Origin: Chloroflexota bacterium
Lineage (GTDB): Bacteria > Chloroflexota > Dehalococcoidia > Lucifugimonadales > JADFKI01
Length of the DNA stretch: 36,193 bases
Direction of reading: 5' to 3'
Assembly (NCBI GenBank): GCA_009840355.1
Contig: VXNZ01000049.1
Location: 70,768-106,960, forward strand
This document shows, piece after piece, positions 1 to 10,100 of the stretch (positions within the stretch are counted from its first letter, which is position 1; the number at the start of each line of letters is the position of its first letter). The position numbers were made by a program, and so were the translations under genes. The notes beneath the pieces were generated by a model. The model was not told where the DNA came from. It saw only the letters and a list, made by a program, of their open reading frames with translations, and searched no databases.

Positions 1-75
1 TGGAGTTCAGTAACACTTGGCATCTGTTTCATCTTTCTGATAATTGCATTATCAGCGGTCTTGGCGGGGGATTAG
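1..75 (+). CDS. C-terminal end of a membrane protein (partial)
   Basis: Frame 1 is open from the window edge to a TAG at 73-75 and encodes 24 residues. Nearly all are hydrophobic (…ICFIFLIIALSAVLAG…), which reads as a C-terminal transmembrane helix. A hairpin terminator follows 29 bases later, as expected at the end of a plus-strand gene. The rest of the gene is outside the window, so neither family nor function can be given. A chance open frame of this length is possible; the terminator placement is the main support. Confidence 0.4.
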   Translation, partial: WSSVTLGICFIFLIIALSAVLAGD

Positions 76-103
76 TGTTATAGCCTCACTGCCGACCGAT
101 AGA

Positions 104-135
104 AGAAAGTCCTCGCGTGAGTGCGAGGGCTTTCT
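104..135 (+). terminator. Hairpin terminator, possibly bidirectional
   Basis: A 13-bp stem (arms 104-116 and 123-135, one G-T wobble) closes a 6-base loop. The distal arm ends in TTTCT, giving a U-rich 3' side. On the minus strand the arm is also followed by TTCT, so it could also stop transcription arriving from the sulfatase gene. Positions 136-374 hold nothing else I can support. Confidence 0.6.
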
Positions 136-374
136 CGTGCCCACTATTTATTCAGCAAGAGTTATTGATACCTACGTTCTCAACAAGTGAAGCCGCCCCG
201 TCCAGATTATTCAAGACTAATTCAGAGACCAATGATGAGAAATAGGGAAGCGGCTGTGGTGATACCAAGAGGATGTGCTCGGTGTGGCGGGGATGTGCTG
301 ACGGAGGGCAGGCGGGTCGGCGGAATGACGGAGAAAGGGACACTTGGCGCGACAGCATAGCCGTCAAGCAATCG

Positions 375-2015
375 TCAAGCGATGTAGTTGTGCTTGCCCA
401 GCGTAGGATATTTGCCGCTGCGGGAGCGCGGGTCAACCGGCCATGGCATTACTTGGCAGCGCGCCGCCCATTCTTCGTATAGGCGCGTCATTCGGCGCGC
501 ACGGTCGGCGTCACCGGACGACAGGTCGTTGAGTTCGGTGCGGTCTTCGTCCATATTGTACAGCTCCCATGCCAAGCCATACTCCGATACGAGCTTCCAT
601 TCGCCGATTCGGACGGCGCGGTTGCCTTCGTGTTCCCAGAATATCGGCGCTTCTCGCTGCCAATCTCGCCCTTGCAGCATTTGCAGAAAACTTTCGCCTT
701 CGATGGGCGTGATTTGCCTGCCTTGGTATTCGGTGGGATATGTCGCGCCTGCCGCGTCGATGCAGGTCGCGGTGATGTCGGTGATGTACATCGTGCTGTG
801 GTCGATGCTCGGCTGTCCGATGACCCGGGGCCAGTGGACGATGAACGGCGTGGATATTCCGCCCTCCTGCATCCAGCTCTTGAACAGGCGGAACGGCGCG
901 TTGCTCACATTCGCCCAAGGCAGATCGTAGCTCATGAAGGTGTCGTCAGGACCGGGTCGAACGCCGGGGATATTGCCCGATGTAACGGGCCTGCCGTCCA
1001 CCGTCGGCGTGGAATATATGCTCGGCACGGGGATGTCGTTGTCTTCGCGGAACAACTCGGCGCAACCGCCGTTGTCCGACAAGAACATGAAAAGCGTGTC
1101 GTCGTACTCGCCCAGCTCGCGCAGCCTTCCCATGATTCGCCCGATGCCATGGTCCACGCGGTCAACCTGCGCGGCATAAACCGCCATGCGCAAGTCTTCC
1201 CAGTCCTTGTGCCGTACATCATTCCAGTCCGGCGCGTCCTCGTCACGCGGGCTGATTTGCCACTTCTCGTCGAGCAAGCCCATGGATTTCTGTGATTCGT
1301 GGCGTGCGGTGCGTTCGGCGTCCCAGCCCTGACGGAATGCGCCTTCGTACTTGGCGATGTCCTCTTCGAGCGCGTGCAGGGGCCAATGCGGCGCGGTGTA
1401 CGACAGGTACAGGAAGAACGGCGCGTCTGAATCGCTGCCCTCGTCTATCATCTGAATTGCGTGGTTCGTAATCTCTTCCGTAAGGTAGAAGTCCGGAGTC
1501 TCAGCCTTGATAGGCGTATCGTCCAAACCGAGCGAATCCGGGTTGAAGAACGAACTATAGCCGCCCCAGATGCCGAAGAACCGATCGAAGCCGCGCTGGC
1601 GTGGCGTGGGGTAGCCTTCTTCGCCGGTGGGCCAGCCGAACTCGGGCACGGGCGGATGGAAGTTGCCGCCGACGTGCCACTTGCCGCTCATCAGCGTGCG
1701 GTATCCGGCGGTTCTCAGCACTTCCGCGATGGTCACGCACCTGTCGTTCAGATAGCCCTGATAGCTATCAATGCCGTAGTCGGCGGTCATATGCCCGACG
1801 CCGGCTTGATGCGGATGCAAGCCCGTGAGCAGCGCCGCGCGGGACGGGCAGCAGCGCGCGGAGTTGTACATCTGCGTACACCGAATCCCATTCGACGCAA
1901 GCGCATCGATATTGCGAGTCAACAGGCTCGACCCATAGCTCCCCAAGTCCGAAAACCCAAGGTCGTCCACAAGGCAGATGATGATGTTGGGGCGTCTGGT
2001 AGGTTGGTCGGTCAT
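375..2015 (-). CDS. Arylsulfatase-type sulfatase
   Basis: Hydrolyses sulfate esters using a formylglycine made from an active-site Cys. Translated from the ATG at 2013-2015 the protein is 546 residues. That start is preferred because AAAGGA lies about 8 bases upstream and the family's N-terminal strand (PNIIICLVDDLG) begins just after it; the frame stays open to 2120. Visible motifs are the metal-binding Asp pair D17-D18, the Cys-type sulfatase signature C55-C-P-S-R with downstream LLTG, GKWH, a TAPHWPLH segment and the metal-binding SDNGG. Length and motif order fit the type I arylsulfatase (AtsA) family. No signal peptide is apparent, so it may act in the cytoplasm. The maturation enzyme is not in this window. 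Downstream of the GalD-like gene on the same strand with a 254-base gap, so independent transcription is possible. The substrate cannot be told from sequence. Confidence 0.93.
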   Translation of the reverse strand: MTDQPTRRPNIIICLVDDLGFSDLGSYGSSLLTRNIDALASNGIRCTQMYNSARCCPSRAALLTGLHPHQAGVGHMTADYGIDSYQGYLNDRCVTIAEVLRTAGYRTLMSGKWHVGGNFHPPVPEFGWPTGEEGYPTPRQRGFDRFFGIWGGYSSFFNPDSLGLDDTPIKAETPDFYLTEEITNHAIQMIDEGSDSDAPFFLYLSYTAPHWPLHALEEDIAKYEGAFRQGWDAERTARHESQKSMGLLDEKWQISPRDEDAPDWNDVRHKDWEDLRMAVYAAQVDRVDHGIGRIMGRLRELGEYDDTLFMFLSDNGGCAELFREDNDIPVPSIYSTPTVDGRPVTSGNIPGVRPGPDDTFMSYDLPWANVSNAPFRLFKSWMQEGGISTPFIVHWPRVIGQPSIDHSTMYITDITATCIDAAGATYPTEYQGRQITPIEGESFLQMLQGRDWQREAPIFWEHEGNRAVRIGEWKLVSEYGLAWELYNMDEDRTELNDLSSGDADRARRMTRLYEEWAARCQVMPWPVDPRSRSGKYPTLGKHNYIA

Positions 2016-2269
2016 TTGGGCATGTCCTTTGTCATATTCGTACCTACGGTGGAAGTGTACGCCGGCATACACTCGGGCGATGGCGATGTGACGACTTTTG
2101 CCTTGGGCGTGCGCTATCATCCCTGCTCATGGCATTGGGAGGAAGGCGACCTTCTTGATATTGCGGATAGCCGAAAGGCATCTCCTACAACGGAATCGCA
2201 GCCACGAACGACACCGATTGTTTGCCCGCTGTGCCCGATCCTACGCCCGTTCCATAGCGGTTCCCGACT

Positions 2270-3421
2270 CTACGACCAGTTCGTCTGCTGCAGGGAGAGG
2301 ATTGCGCCGTCGGCCGGACGCCAAACCGCTGCATCGTCCCGCCAAGGATTCGCCCTCAGCCAGTCCTCGTTCATACCTACGCCCAGCCCGGTTCCCGTCG
2401 GCAGCGGCAGGAAGCCGTCCTTCTGCACGGGGAAGTCTCCGGTGCATGCGTCCTGGAACCACGGGTGTATGCCGCCTTCCTGAATCATGAAGTTGGGAAC
2501 GCAGGCGTCGAGGTGCAGAGATGCTATCGTGCAAAGGGGACCGTATGGGTTGTGCGGCTGGAAACCTACATAGTGCGCTTCCGCCATAGCCGCAATCTTC
2601 TTCAGCTCTGATATGCCGCCGCCCTGCACGATGTCGGGCTGGATCATCTTCACAATCTGGCGTTGCAGCAGGTCGGTGTAGTCCCACTTGGTGTACAGGC
2701 GCTCGCCGGTTGCAAGCGGTATGTTCACTTGCTCGGCGACGCGCTGCATGGCGTCGAGGTTCTGCGGCGGCACGGGTTCTTCATAGACGAATGGGCGGTA
2801 TGGCTCCATGGCGTTGCCGATGCGGATCGCGTCCGCCGGCGCCAGCCTGCCGTGCACTTCCACCAGCAGCTCCACATCGTCGCCGACCGCCTCGCGCACG
2901 GCTTCCAGCTTCTTGACCGCGATGCGCTCCGCTTCGATGGGGATGAACAGCCCGCGATGGTCGAACGGGTCGCCCTTGAGCGCGGTAAGTCCCATCTCGG
3001 TGTGGCGCAGCGCGTTTTCCACGGCATCCTCGACTGTCAGGCCGTCCCATCTGCCATAGCACCAGAGCTTGTCGCGCATCGCGCCGCCGAGAAGCTGATA
3101 GACGGGAACGCCGAGCGCCTGCCCTTTGATGTCCCATAACGCAATCTCGATGCCGCTTATGGCGGACATCTGCACAACGCCGCCGCGCACATGGAAGTGA
3201 TGGTAGAGCGTCTGCCAGTGCTCCTCGATGCGGTGTGGGTCCTTGCCTATGAGAACCTGCCCGAACTCCTCGACCATAGCGGCGACCGCGAGCGGACCTG
3301 ATGTAGCCTCGCCCCAGCCGGTAATGCCCTCATCGGTCTCAATCTTCACGAACATATAGTTGCGCGCCTGCCCGCGAGGGGCGGCGGAGGCGGGGTGGGC
3401 GGTGATGGATGTGATTTTCAT
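2270..3421 (-). CDS. Enolase-superfamily sugar-acid dehydratase, D-galactonate dehydratase-like
   Basis: 383 residues, the usual length for mandelate racemase/muconate lactonizing enzymes. These abstract an alpha proton from a carboxylate bound to Mg2+. The N-terminal capping domain covers about 1-120 and the barrel follows. Barrel residues match the galactonate-dehydratase subgroup: E188-V-H190 (metal ligand plus catalytic His, followed by GR), the Y-E-E-P segment near 213-216, E240 in ATGER, and H290 in PHNPYGP, the second catalytic His. The first ligand is Glu where classical GalD has Asp. An AAGGAG sits about 11 bases before the ATG. Only 18 bases separate it from the end of the broken DUF262 gene upstream on the same strand. 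It probably dehydrates an acid sugar; the exact substrate is inference, and many paralogs in this superfamily are uncharacterised. Confidence 0.9.
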   Translation of the reverse strand: MKITSITAHPASAAPRGQARNYMFVKIETDEGITGWGEATSGPLAVAAMVEEFGQVLIGKDPHRIEEHWQTLYHHFHVRGGVVQMSAISGIEIALWDIKGQALGVPVYQLLGGAMRDKLWCYGRWDGLTVEDAVENALRHTEMGLTALKGDPFDHRGLFIPIEAERIAVKKLEAVREAVGDDVELLVEVHGRLAPADAIRIGNAMEPYRPFVYEEPVPPQNLDAMQRVAEQVNIPLATGERLYTKWDYTDLLQRQIVKMIQPDIVQGGGISELKKIAAMAEAHYVGFQPHNPYGPLCTIASLHLDACVPNFMIQEGGIHPWFQDACTGDFPVQKDGFLPLPTGTGLGVGMNEDWLRANPWRDDAAVWRPADGAILSLQQTNWS

Positions 3422-3439
3422 TGGTGGGGGTGCTCCTTG

Positions 3440-5256
3440 TTAACTTACATTCTCATCCCAGTCTGTGGGGCCGTCATCGTATTCGTCGATGGTTTCACCA
3501 AGCCAAAACATGCCATCTTCACGAGTTACATTCTTCCCCATGACCGCCTCGATGCTTTTGATGAGTTCCTCGGCGCGTCCTGCGAAAAACCCGTTGAAGT
3601 CGTCCGCGCGCAATGTCGTTGCAGGGATGCGATGGGATGCCAATATCTTGTCCATATCGGCAACTGTTATCTTTGCTTTTCGTTCTATTGTAGGCAGATA
3701 CTCAGAAGGTGCCCTTCCACCAATGCTCCGATTGCAGCTTGCAGAGAGAGCAGTCTTGTTAACGATGCTATTGAATATGTTGCGGTCTATTCCATTCCGG
3801 TTACACCACAATTGCGGAAATATATGGTGTATGTCAATGTTGTCATCGAAGAAGGTCTGAGCCTCAACAGGTTCACCGCTGCAAAAGTCGCGACTGCCAT
3901 CCCGCATGAGCAAAGCGTGGATTCCTTTGTATGCTGCGCTATTGCGAGTCCGTAGAGTAAGTAGGCGGTTCGCTTGGAAGTTCGCGTCTTGAATAGTAGA
4001 GGGCATTTCTGCCCCATCGCCTTTCACCCAACCTGAAACTTCAGGAAGGTCGCGGGCAAACAGTGTTTCACCTGCGCCACCGTAAATCTCCCCCAATACG
4101 CCACACCAATACCAGCGCGCAATCTTTTGGCGAGCGCCTTCCGTATCAGCAACATTTCCCAAATCTGCCAAAATTGTAGCTAGGGGAACAAGTTGGGTCT
4201 GGTATGGCAAATCGCTCGCTTTGAAAATCTTCTGCCCATGCAGAAATCGCGCTGCCTTTTTGAATCCATCTTCTACCTTGTCCGCCCAAGCCTCGTATTC
4301 AGCAGCACTCAGCCGAAGGATGTCTCTTCGCCTGCAACTAACCGCTCCGCCTTTGACTTTGGTCGCAATCAGCGTGAGAGCTTGTAAGAAAAGCGTGCTT
4401 TCCATCCGGCGTAGGACAGGATGAGCGTTTTTCAGGCGACTTTCTCTTTCAGCCCAGTCCTCACGAAGTTGGAAGTTGTCAGCCGCGAAGGATGCGGTCA
4501 GCAGTTCAAATACCGTGAGGGTGACCCCTCCCGTGTTCACCTTCTCAAAGACGATGCAGACAGCTTCCTTCGATGTCTCTTTATCAAGTTCAATTACAGG
4601 GACTTGGTATTGTTTGAAGCCATCGATGACCTGCTCCTCAAATTTGTCCCATAGATCTGATTTACAAGAGTCGTGATTCCAATATTTATTGTAGCCACGC
4701 CTCCACTGCGAAGAGTTAAAGAGGTGTCTGATAGGAAACATGTCATTAGCATATTCCTGTTCAGACGTAGAAAGGTTGGTAATGTCCTCCCCTCGGAATG
4801 TCCTCACTACACGATCTTCGGGAACTGACAGAACGGCGTCCTCTCTATCAGCGTCATCAGAGACGCACTTCTCCATGTCCAAGTAATACCAGCGCCGGAT
4901 TTTGCGCCCTCTGGTATCTTTCGTCTCTACTGGTTTTCCTGCCTTCAAAGATTGGAAGAGTGAAGTCAACCGTTGCTGACCATCTAGCACAAGGACGTCT
5001 GGTTTTACATTCCGAATTGCCTCATCGGCACTTCTATCGGGCGTGGCTTGAAACTGACATCAGGCCCACCAGTTTCCAGCGTCATTACAGCACCGATGGG
5101 AAACGACAGTGAAACGCTGGCTATCAGGTCTCGGATGTGATGGTCATCTCACACCCAGCCACGCTGGAAATCAGGGAGTTGAGTTTTCCCGTTGCTAACG
5201 TTATTCAGCATATCTTCTATGCGAAGTTTGGTACTGTCGAAACTTGCGACATTCAT
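3440..5256 (-). pseudogene. Broken DUF262/DUF1524 (GmrSD-type) restriction-like gene
   Basis: The original gene starts at an ATG at 5254-5256 with GAGG 7 bases upstream and reads MNVASFDSTKL… to LPDFQRGWV. An in-frame TGA at 5149-5151 then stands where the family has Trp (RGWVW). Reading past it gives DDHHIRDLIASVSLSFPIGA, which is clearly still the DUF262 domain. About 40 codons later, near 5029-5032, one base is missing, and the -1 shift moves the reading into the frame carrying LDGQQRLTSL and everything after. From there an uninterrupted 516-codon frame runs to 3440. It includes the C-terminal DUF1524 HNH-like motif (DIHHIFP…NR…N). GmrSD proteins cut glucosylated hydroxymethylcytosine DNA as type IV restriction enzymes; this copy cannot make the full protein unless both changes are sequence errors. 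Re-initiation at a GTG at 4990 would give only a truncated protein. Confidence 0.85.
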
Positions 5257-5437
5257 TAGTCAACCTCATTTCCTACGATTTCAATGCCACAATGATGTTC
5301 AGAAAGTTAACATAATACCGCGCCTCAATCCCTCGACATACGCCTCCTCGCTCTCACCCCAAACGCCGCCCCGCGAGCAAAAGGATAAACAGGCAGACCG
5401 CCACAAGAAATGCGATTATACATCCGCGCCTATACGC

Positions 5438-6925
5438 CTATTTTCGAGCGTACTGCCCCGCATGCTCGCCGGCTATTTTGCCGAAGACGGCGCCTGCCAT
5501 CAGCCCTGAGCCGCCGGGGTAGTTGTTGTAGAACAAGCCGCCCGTCAGCTCTCCGGCTGCGTATAGCCCCGGTATCGGCGCGTCTTCGGTGTCGATTACT
5601 TGCGCTTGGGCGTTTATCTTCAAGCCGCCGAAGGTGAATGTCAGACCGCAGGTTACCGCGTAGCCCATGTATGGCGGCTCGTCGAGCGTCAGCGCCCAGT
5701 TCGACTTCGGCGGGTCGATGCCCTCGGTGCGCTTGCCGTCCAGTGCGGTCGGGTTGTAGTCGCCCGGCTGCACGGCGGCGTTGTACTCTGCGACCGTTTG
5801 CGACAACGATTCCACATCGATGCCAAGCCCGTCCGCCAGTCCTTCTATCGTGTTCGATTCCACAAGCGACGCCTGCGGGATGAAGTACTCGTCGCGCAGC
5901 AGGTGCTTCGTCTTCTGGTCGAACAGCTGAAACGCCACGCGCTGCGGCTGCGCCAGAATCTCCTTGCCGTATTTGGCGTAGGTGTAGTTCCGCAAATCCG
6001 CGCCTTCGTCCACGAAGCGCTTGCCTTCGACATTCACGATAAGGCCAAACGGATACGAGTGCTTTTGGAACAAGTCCGCGATGTTGCGGTCGCCGAATGC
6101 CGGCGCGTTCATATCCCACGCCACCGCATGGCAGCCGCTCCAGTGCCCGTAGGATTGCGCGCCGATGTCCAGCGCCATGCGGATACCGTCGCCCGTGTTG
6201 AACTGCGTGCCGCGAACTTTCGCCAATTCCCAACCGGGTCCCAAATAGCGCGTGCGCATCTCGGTGTTCGACTCGAAGCCGCCGCACGCCAGTACTACCG
6301 CGTTCGTGTCGATGTCGCGGAATCCGTCGGCGTCTCGCACGGTCAGCCCGGTGATGCCGCCGCGATTGTCGGTGTTCAGGCTGTGCGCCTTCGTGCCGTA
6401 CAGCACCGGCACGCCCTTGCGCTCCAGTATCTCGAATTCTTGGTCGGTCAGTCCCTTGCCTGCGCCGACCGCCTCCACGATGAGACCGCCCCAGAAGCGC
6501 AGCTTGCCTTCATGCCGGAACGCCTGCCTGCCGTACGCTAAAATCCAGCGCACGCCTTGCTCTTGCATCCACTTCATCGCCGGGTACGACTGCGATACCA
6601 GCGCCTGCGCCAACTCCGGGTCGGACAGCCCTTCGGTAACGCGCATCAGGTCGTCGTAGAACTGCGCCTGAGTATATCTGCCGACATCGATGGTCTCGCG
6701 CTCGTCCTCACCAATCTCCGGGATGATGCCGAGTATGTCCTCGATGCCGTCGTAGGCGAAGCGGAACAGCCCGCCCGTGAAGAATGAGTTGCCGCCGCGT
6801 AAATACTCCGGCGCGCGCTCCAGCACAAGCACGGAAGCGCCTTCGTCAGCCGCCGCCATCGCCGCACAAAGTGCGGCATTGCCTGCGCCCGCCACTACAA
6901 CATCGTATCGTTCGTTCGCAGCCAT
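5438..6925 (-). CDS. FAD-dependent dehydrogenase, tricarballylate/fumarate-reductase family
   Basis: A soluble flavoprotein of the succinate dehydrogenase/fumarate reductase family, most like FAD-dependent tricarballylate dehydrogenase (TcuA). The chosen ATG (6923-6925) gives 495 residues and has GAGG about 11 bases upstream; the open frame extends to 7018 without family similarity. A dinucleotide-binding GAGNAA motif lies at 13-18, with a Glu-ending second strand (LVLERAPE), a central substrate-domain region, and the C-terminal FAD-binding segment (GLYAAGELTGG…NNYPGGSG). There is no iron-sulfur or membrane-anchor partner nearby, so it likely works alone and oxidises or reduces a small polycarboxylate or a related enone. 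It stands 181 bases from the broken DUF262 gene and is divergent from the LRR gene. Substrate is not deducible. Confidence 0.87.
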   Translation of the reverse strand: MAANERYDVVVAGAGNAALCAAMAAADEGASVLVLERAPEYLRGGNSFFTGGLFRFAYDGIEDILGIIPEIGEDERETIDVGRYTQAQFYDDLMRVTEGLSDPELAQALVSQSYPAMKWMQEQGVRWILAYGRQAFRHEGKLRFWGGLIVEAVGAGKGLTDQEFEILERKGVPVLYGTKAHSLNTDNRGGITGLTVRDADGFRDIDTNAVVLACGGFESNTEMRTRYLGPGWELAKVRGTQFNTGDGIRMALDIGAQSYGHWSGCHAVAWDMNAPAFGDRNIADLFQKHSYPFGLIVNVEGKRFVDEGADLRNYTYAKYGKEILAQPQRVAFQLFDQKTKHLLRDEYFIPQASLVESNTIEGLADGLGIDVESLSQTVAEYNAAVQPGDYNPTALDGKRTEGIDPPKSNWALTLDEPPYMGYAVTCGLTFTFGGLKINAQAQVIDTEDAPIPGLYAAGELTGGLFYNNYPGGSGLMAGAVFGKIAGEHAGQYARK

Positions 6926-7097
6926 AGATATTTGTACCTCGTTGTTAAATTGCCATTCTTGCTTGTGGACATTCCTACCTGTAAGGAAGGGACATATCAT
7001 CGCGGCGCATTGTATCACTCTGCCTAGTGCCGTTGCATGGCTATGATTGAGTACGATGATTGAAGAAGGGGCTGCCGTTCAGCGAACTTGCCATTCC

Positions 7098-7126
7098 TTG
7101 ACACTTATCCCTGCCCTGTGTATAAA
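7098..7126 (+). promoter_or_regulatory. Sigma70-type promoter for the LRR gene
   Basis: TTGACA at 7098-7103, a 17-base spacer and TATAAA at 7121-7126 form a near-consensus promoter. Transcription would begin near 7133, about 40 bases before the ATG at 7172. It lies in the divergent gap between the flavoprotein and LRR genes. Confidence 0.75.
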
Positions 7127-7171
7127 CTTTTTATAAGGATACGACGAATTGCTACTTGAGAAACGATCACA

Positions 7172-10100
7172 ATGAGAGCCATCCCCGCGTCCACAATCGT
7201 TATTGTATTTGCGTCCTTGATACTCGCGTCATTCATGGCATCCGGCGGCGCAGCGGCGCAGACGGGCTGCGGCATTCAGTTGCTCACATCCAACACTGTC
7301 CAGGGAAGCTGGACGTCCGACTGCACCTCACAATATCGCCAAGACTCTTACGCCCGCTCCTACTCCCTCAGACTTACCGAGCCGGCGGAAGTAACGATAA
7401 CCCTCGAATCCGAGGCCGACCCATATCTCTTCCTGCACAGCGAACAAGGCGACTTCATCGATGAAAACGACGACATCGACTTGGACGTCCGAAACTACAA
7501 CTCTCGTATCATCGCAAGTCTTTCCGCAGGCAGCTACACCATCGAAGCCACCACATACCTCGAGCGCGTGACCGGCGATTTCACATTGACCGTAACCGGC
7601 GTGGACTTCAGCGCGTCCGACGACAACGATCGTGCCGCCCTAACCGCCCTCTACCACGCCACCGACGGCGATAACTGGCGGCGCAACGACAATTGGCTCA
7701 CGAATGCGCCGCTGGACGAGTGGTACGGCGTGGAGACTGATGGCAAGAGGTGGATCCACAATCTGAGCCTCAACGACAACCAACTTACAGGGCAACTCCC
7801 ACTTGAATTGGGCGGACTCTATAATCCGAAAGGATTGGACTTCGGAAATAACCAACTAACGGGTCCTATACCCTCCCAATTGGGAAACCTCAATCTGGCA
7901 CTCCTAAACTTGAGTAACAACAAACTGACAGGGACCATCCCATCGGAATTGTCCCGAATGACCAATTTAGTGGAGCTTGACCTCCATTCGAACAGACTTG
8001 AAGGTACGATACCACCAACACTGGGCAATCTGACTAATCTGACTTTCTTGTATCTGCCGGACAATCTTTTAATAGGAACGATACCGCCGGAATTGGGCAG
8101 TCTAACCCATTTAGAGGTACTGAGTCTGGAATACAATAGACTATGGGGCGAACTTCCCCGCAACTTGACTGCTTTGACGCATCTGAGGTCGTTCGAGTAC
8201 TTTGAGAACGCTGGCCTCTGCCTGCCGGACGATGCTGCATTCCAAGAATGGATGCAATCAGTCAGTGATGATGTAGATATTTCGATTTGCATCCCACTCT
8301 CCACGACACCTGACGCGCGGGATGTTGAAGTGCTGACCACGCTTTACAACACCACCAACGGCGATAACTGGAGGGACAATACCAATTGGTTCAGCGAGCA
8401 ACCGTTGCAGTACTGGAAAGGCGTAACCATAAACTCTGACGGGCGTGTCATCATACTAGACCTTGACTCAAATGACCTGTCAGGTCACATACCGGCAGAA
8501 TTAGGTGACTTGGATGCTCTTGAAGAGTTGACGCTTGGCAGTCAATTGAGAGGCGCTATTCCCTCGGAGTTGGGCAATCTCACTCGCTTGGAACTACTCG
8601 ATCTTTCCAACAACGAATTGACAGGTGCTATTCCTCTCAAACTAAGTAACCTCACCAATCTGAAATATCTGGAACTCTTCAACAACCATCTGACAGGACA
8701 TATTCCTCCCGAGCTAGGTGACCTCTCTATGTTGGACTCACTGAGACTCGATGGCAACCAACTGGCAGGAACTATTCCTTCTGAATTGGCAAAACTCATT
8801 AACTTGACAGATCTGAGCTTAAATGAGAACGAACTAACTGGCTCCATTCCTCCTGAGTTAAGCAACCTCGCCGCGCTTATGTATTTGAGCCTGGACGACA
8901 ACCAACTGACGGGCGATATACCGTCTGCGCTAGGTAATCTCGATGGACTGCGTTGGCTGTTGCTCGATCATAACCAACTTACCGGCACAATCCCTCCCGA
9001 GATAGGAAATCTCACCGATCTAAGGTATGTGCGCTTCGCCGGCAACCAACTAACTGGCTGCGTCCCCGCCGCTCTGCGGGAAGTTAATAGCAATGACTTC
9101 GACGAACTCGGCTTGCCCTTCTGCGAAGACGCCCAGCCGCCAACGCCAATGCCTGGTAATCCTATACCCGAAGGCTGCACACTTCAGAGCATCGTCGGCA
9201 GTGACTCTACCATCGATGATGCCTGGACGAGCGACTGTGTGTCACAGAATAGAATGGAGAATGGCGAGCACTATGCGAAGTTCTTTGGCTTCACTGTAGA
9301 TAGAACATCGTCGATAGATATCACGCTTGTATCGCGGACGGACACCTATATGTTCTTGCTCGACGAATATGGCATGGTCGTGGAGGAGAACGACAACTAC
9401 GACCACAACATATTCGACCTGCACCCGAGAAGCTCCGGCATTCGGATAACGCTTGATCCCGGCAATTACATTGTCGAAGCCACGACTTACGCGAACGAGG
9501 CGACGGGCGATTTCACGCTGACTATCGCCAGCCCGGATATTACCGCGCTAAGGGCGCTCTACCACTCCACGAATGGCGCGGACTGGACAAATAACGATAA
9601 TTGGCTGACTGACGCGCCGCTCTCCGAATGGCACGGTGTAACGACTGACGACGAGGGTAGCGTGACGGAGATCTACCTTATCGGCAACAATCTGGTGGGC
9701 ACGATTCCCGCCGAGTTAGGAGGCATGTATAACCTCGAAGGCTTGTATCTCGCACGCAACCAACTCAGCGGCGCGATTCCGCCGGAACTCGGCAACCTGC
9801 ATAATCTCGAAACACTGATGTTGTTCAGAAACGAACTGAGCGGTGCGATCCCGTCGGAACTCGGTAGTCTCGCAAGCCTCAAAGAGTTGCACCTGGGGCG
9901 TAACCAACTGAGCGGCGCAATTCCGGTAACGCTGGGCAATCTGCAAAACTTAACGAGGTTGCACATGACAGTAAACGAACTGAGCGGCGTCATTCCGGCA
10001 TCTCTAGGCAATCTCACGGAGCTTCGCCAGCTCTCCATCGCGTCCAACAACCTTAGCGGTCCGATACCCACGGAGATAGCGGACCTGTCAAATCTCACCC

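Noticed and set aside
1461-2483. 340-codon plus-strand frame across the sulfatase start and the GalD end
   Set aside because: It lies opposite two clear conserved genes, has no recognisable domain, and its basic, Arg-rich composition is typical of an antisense shadow in GC-rich DNA.
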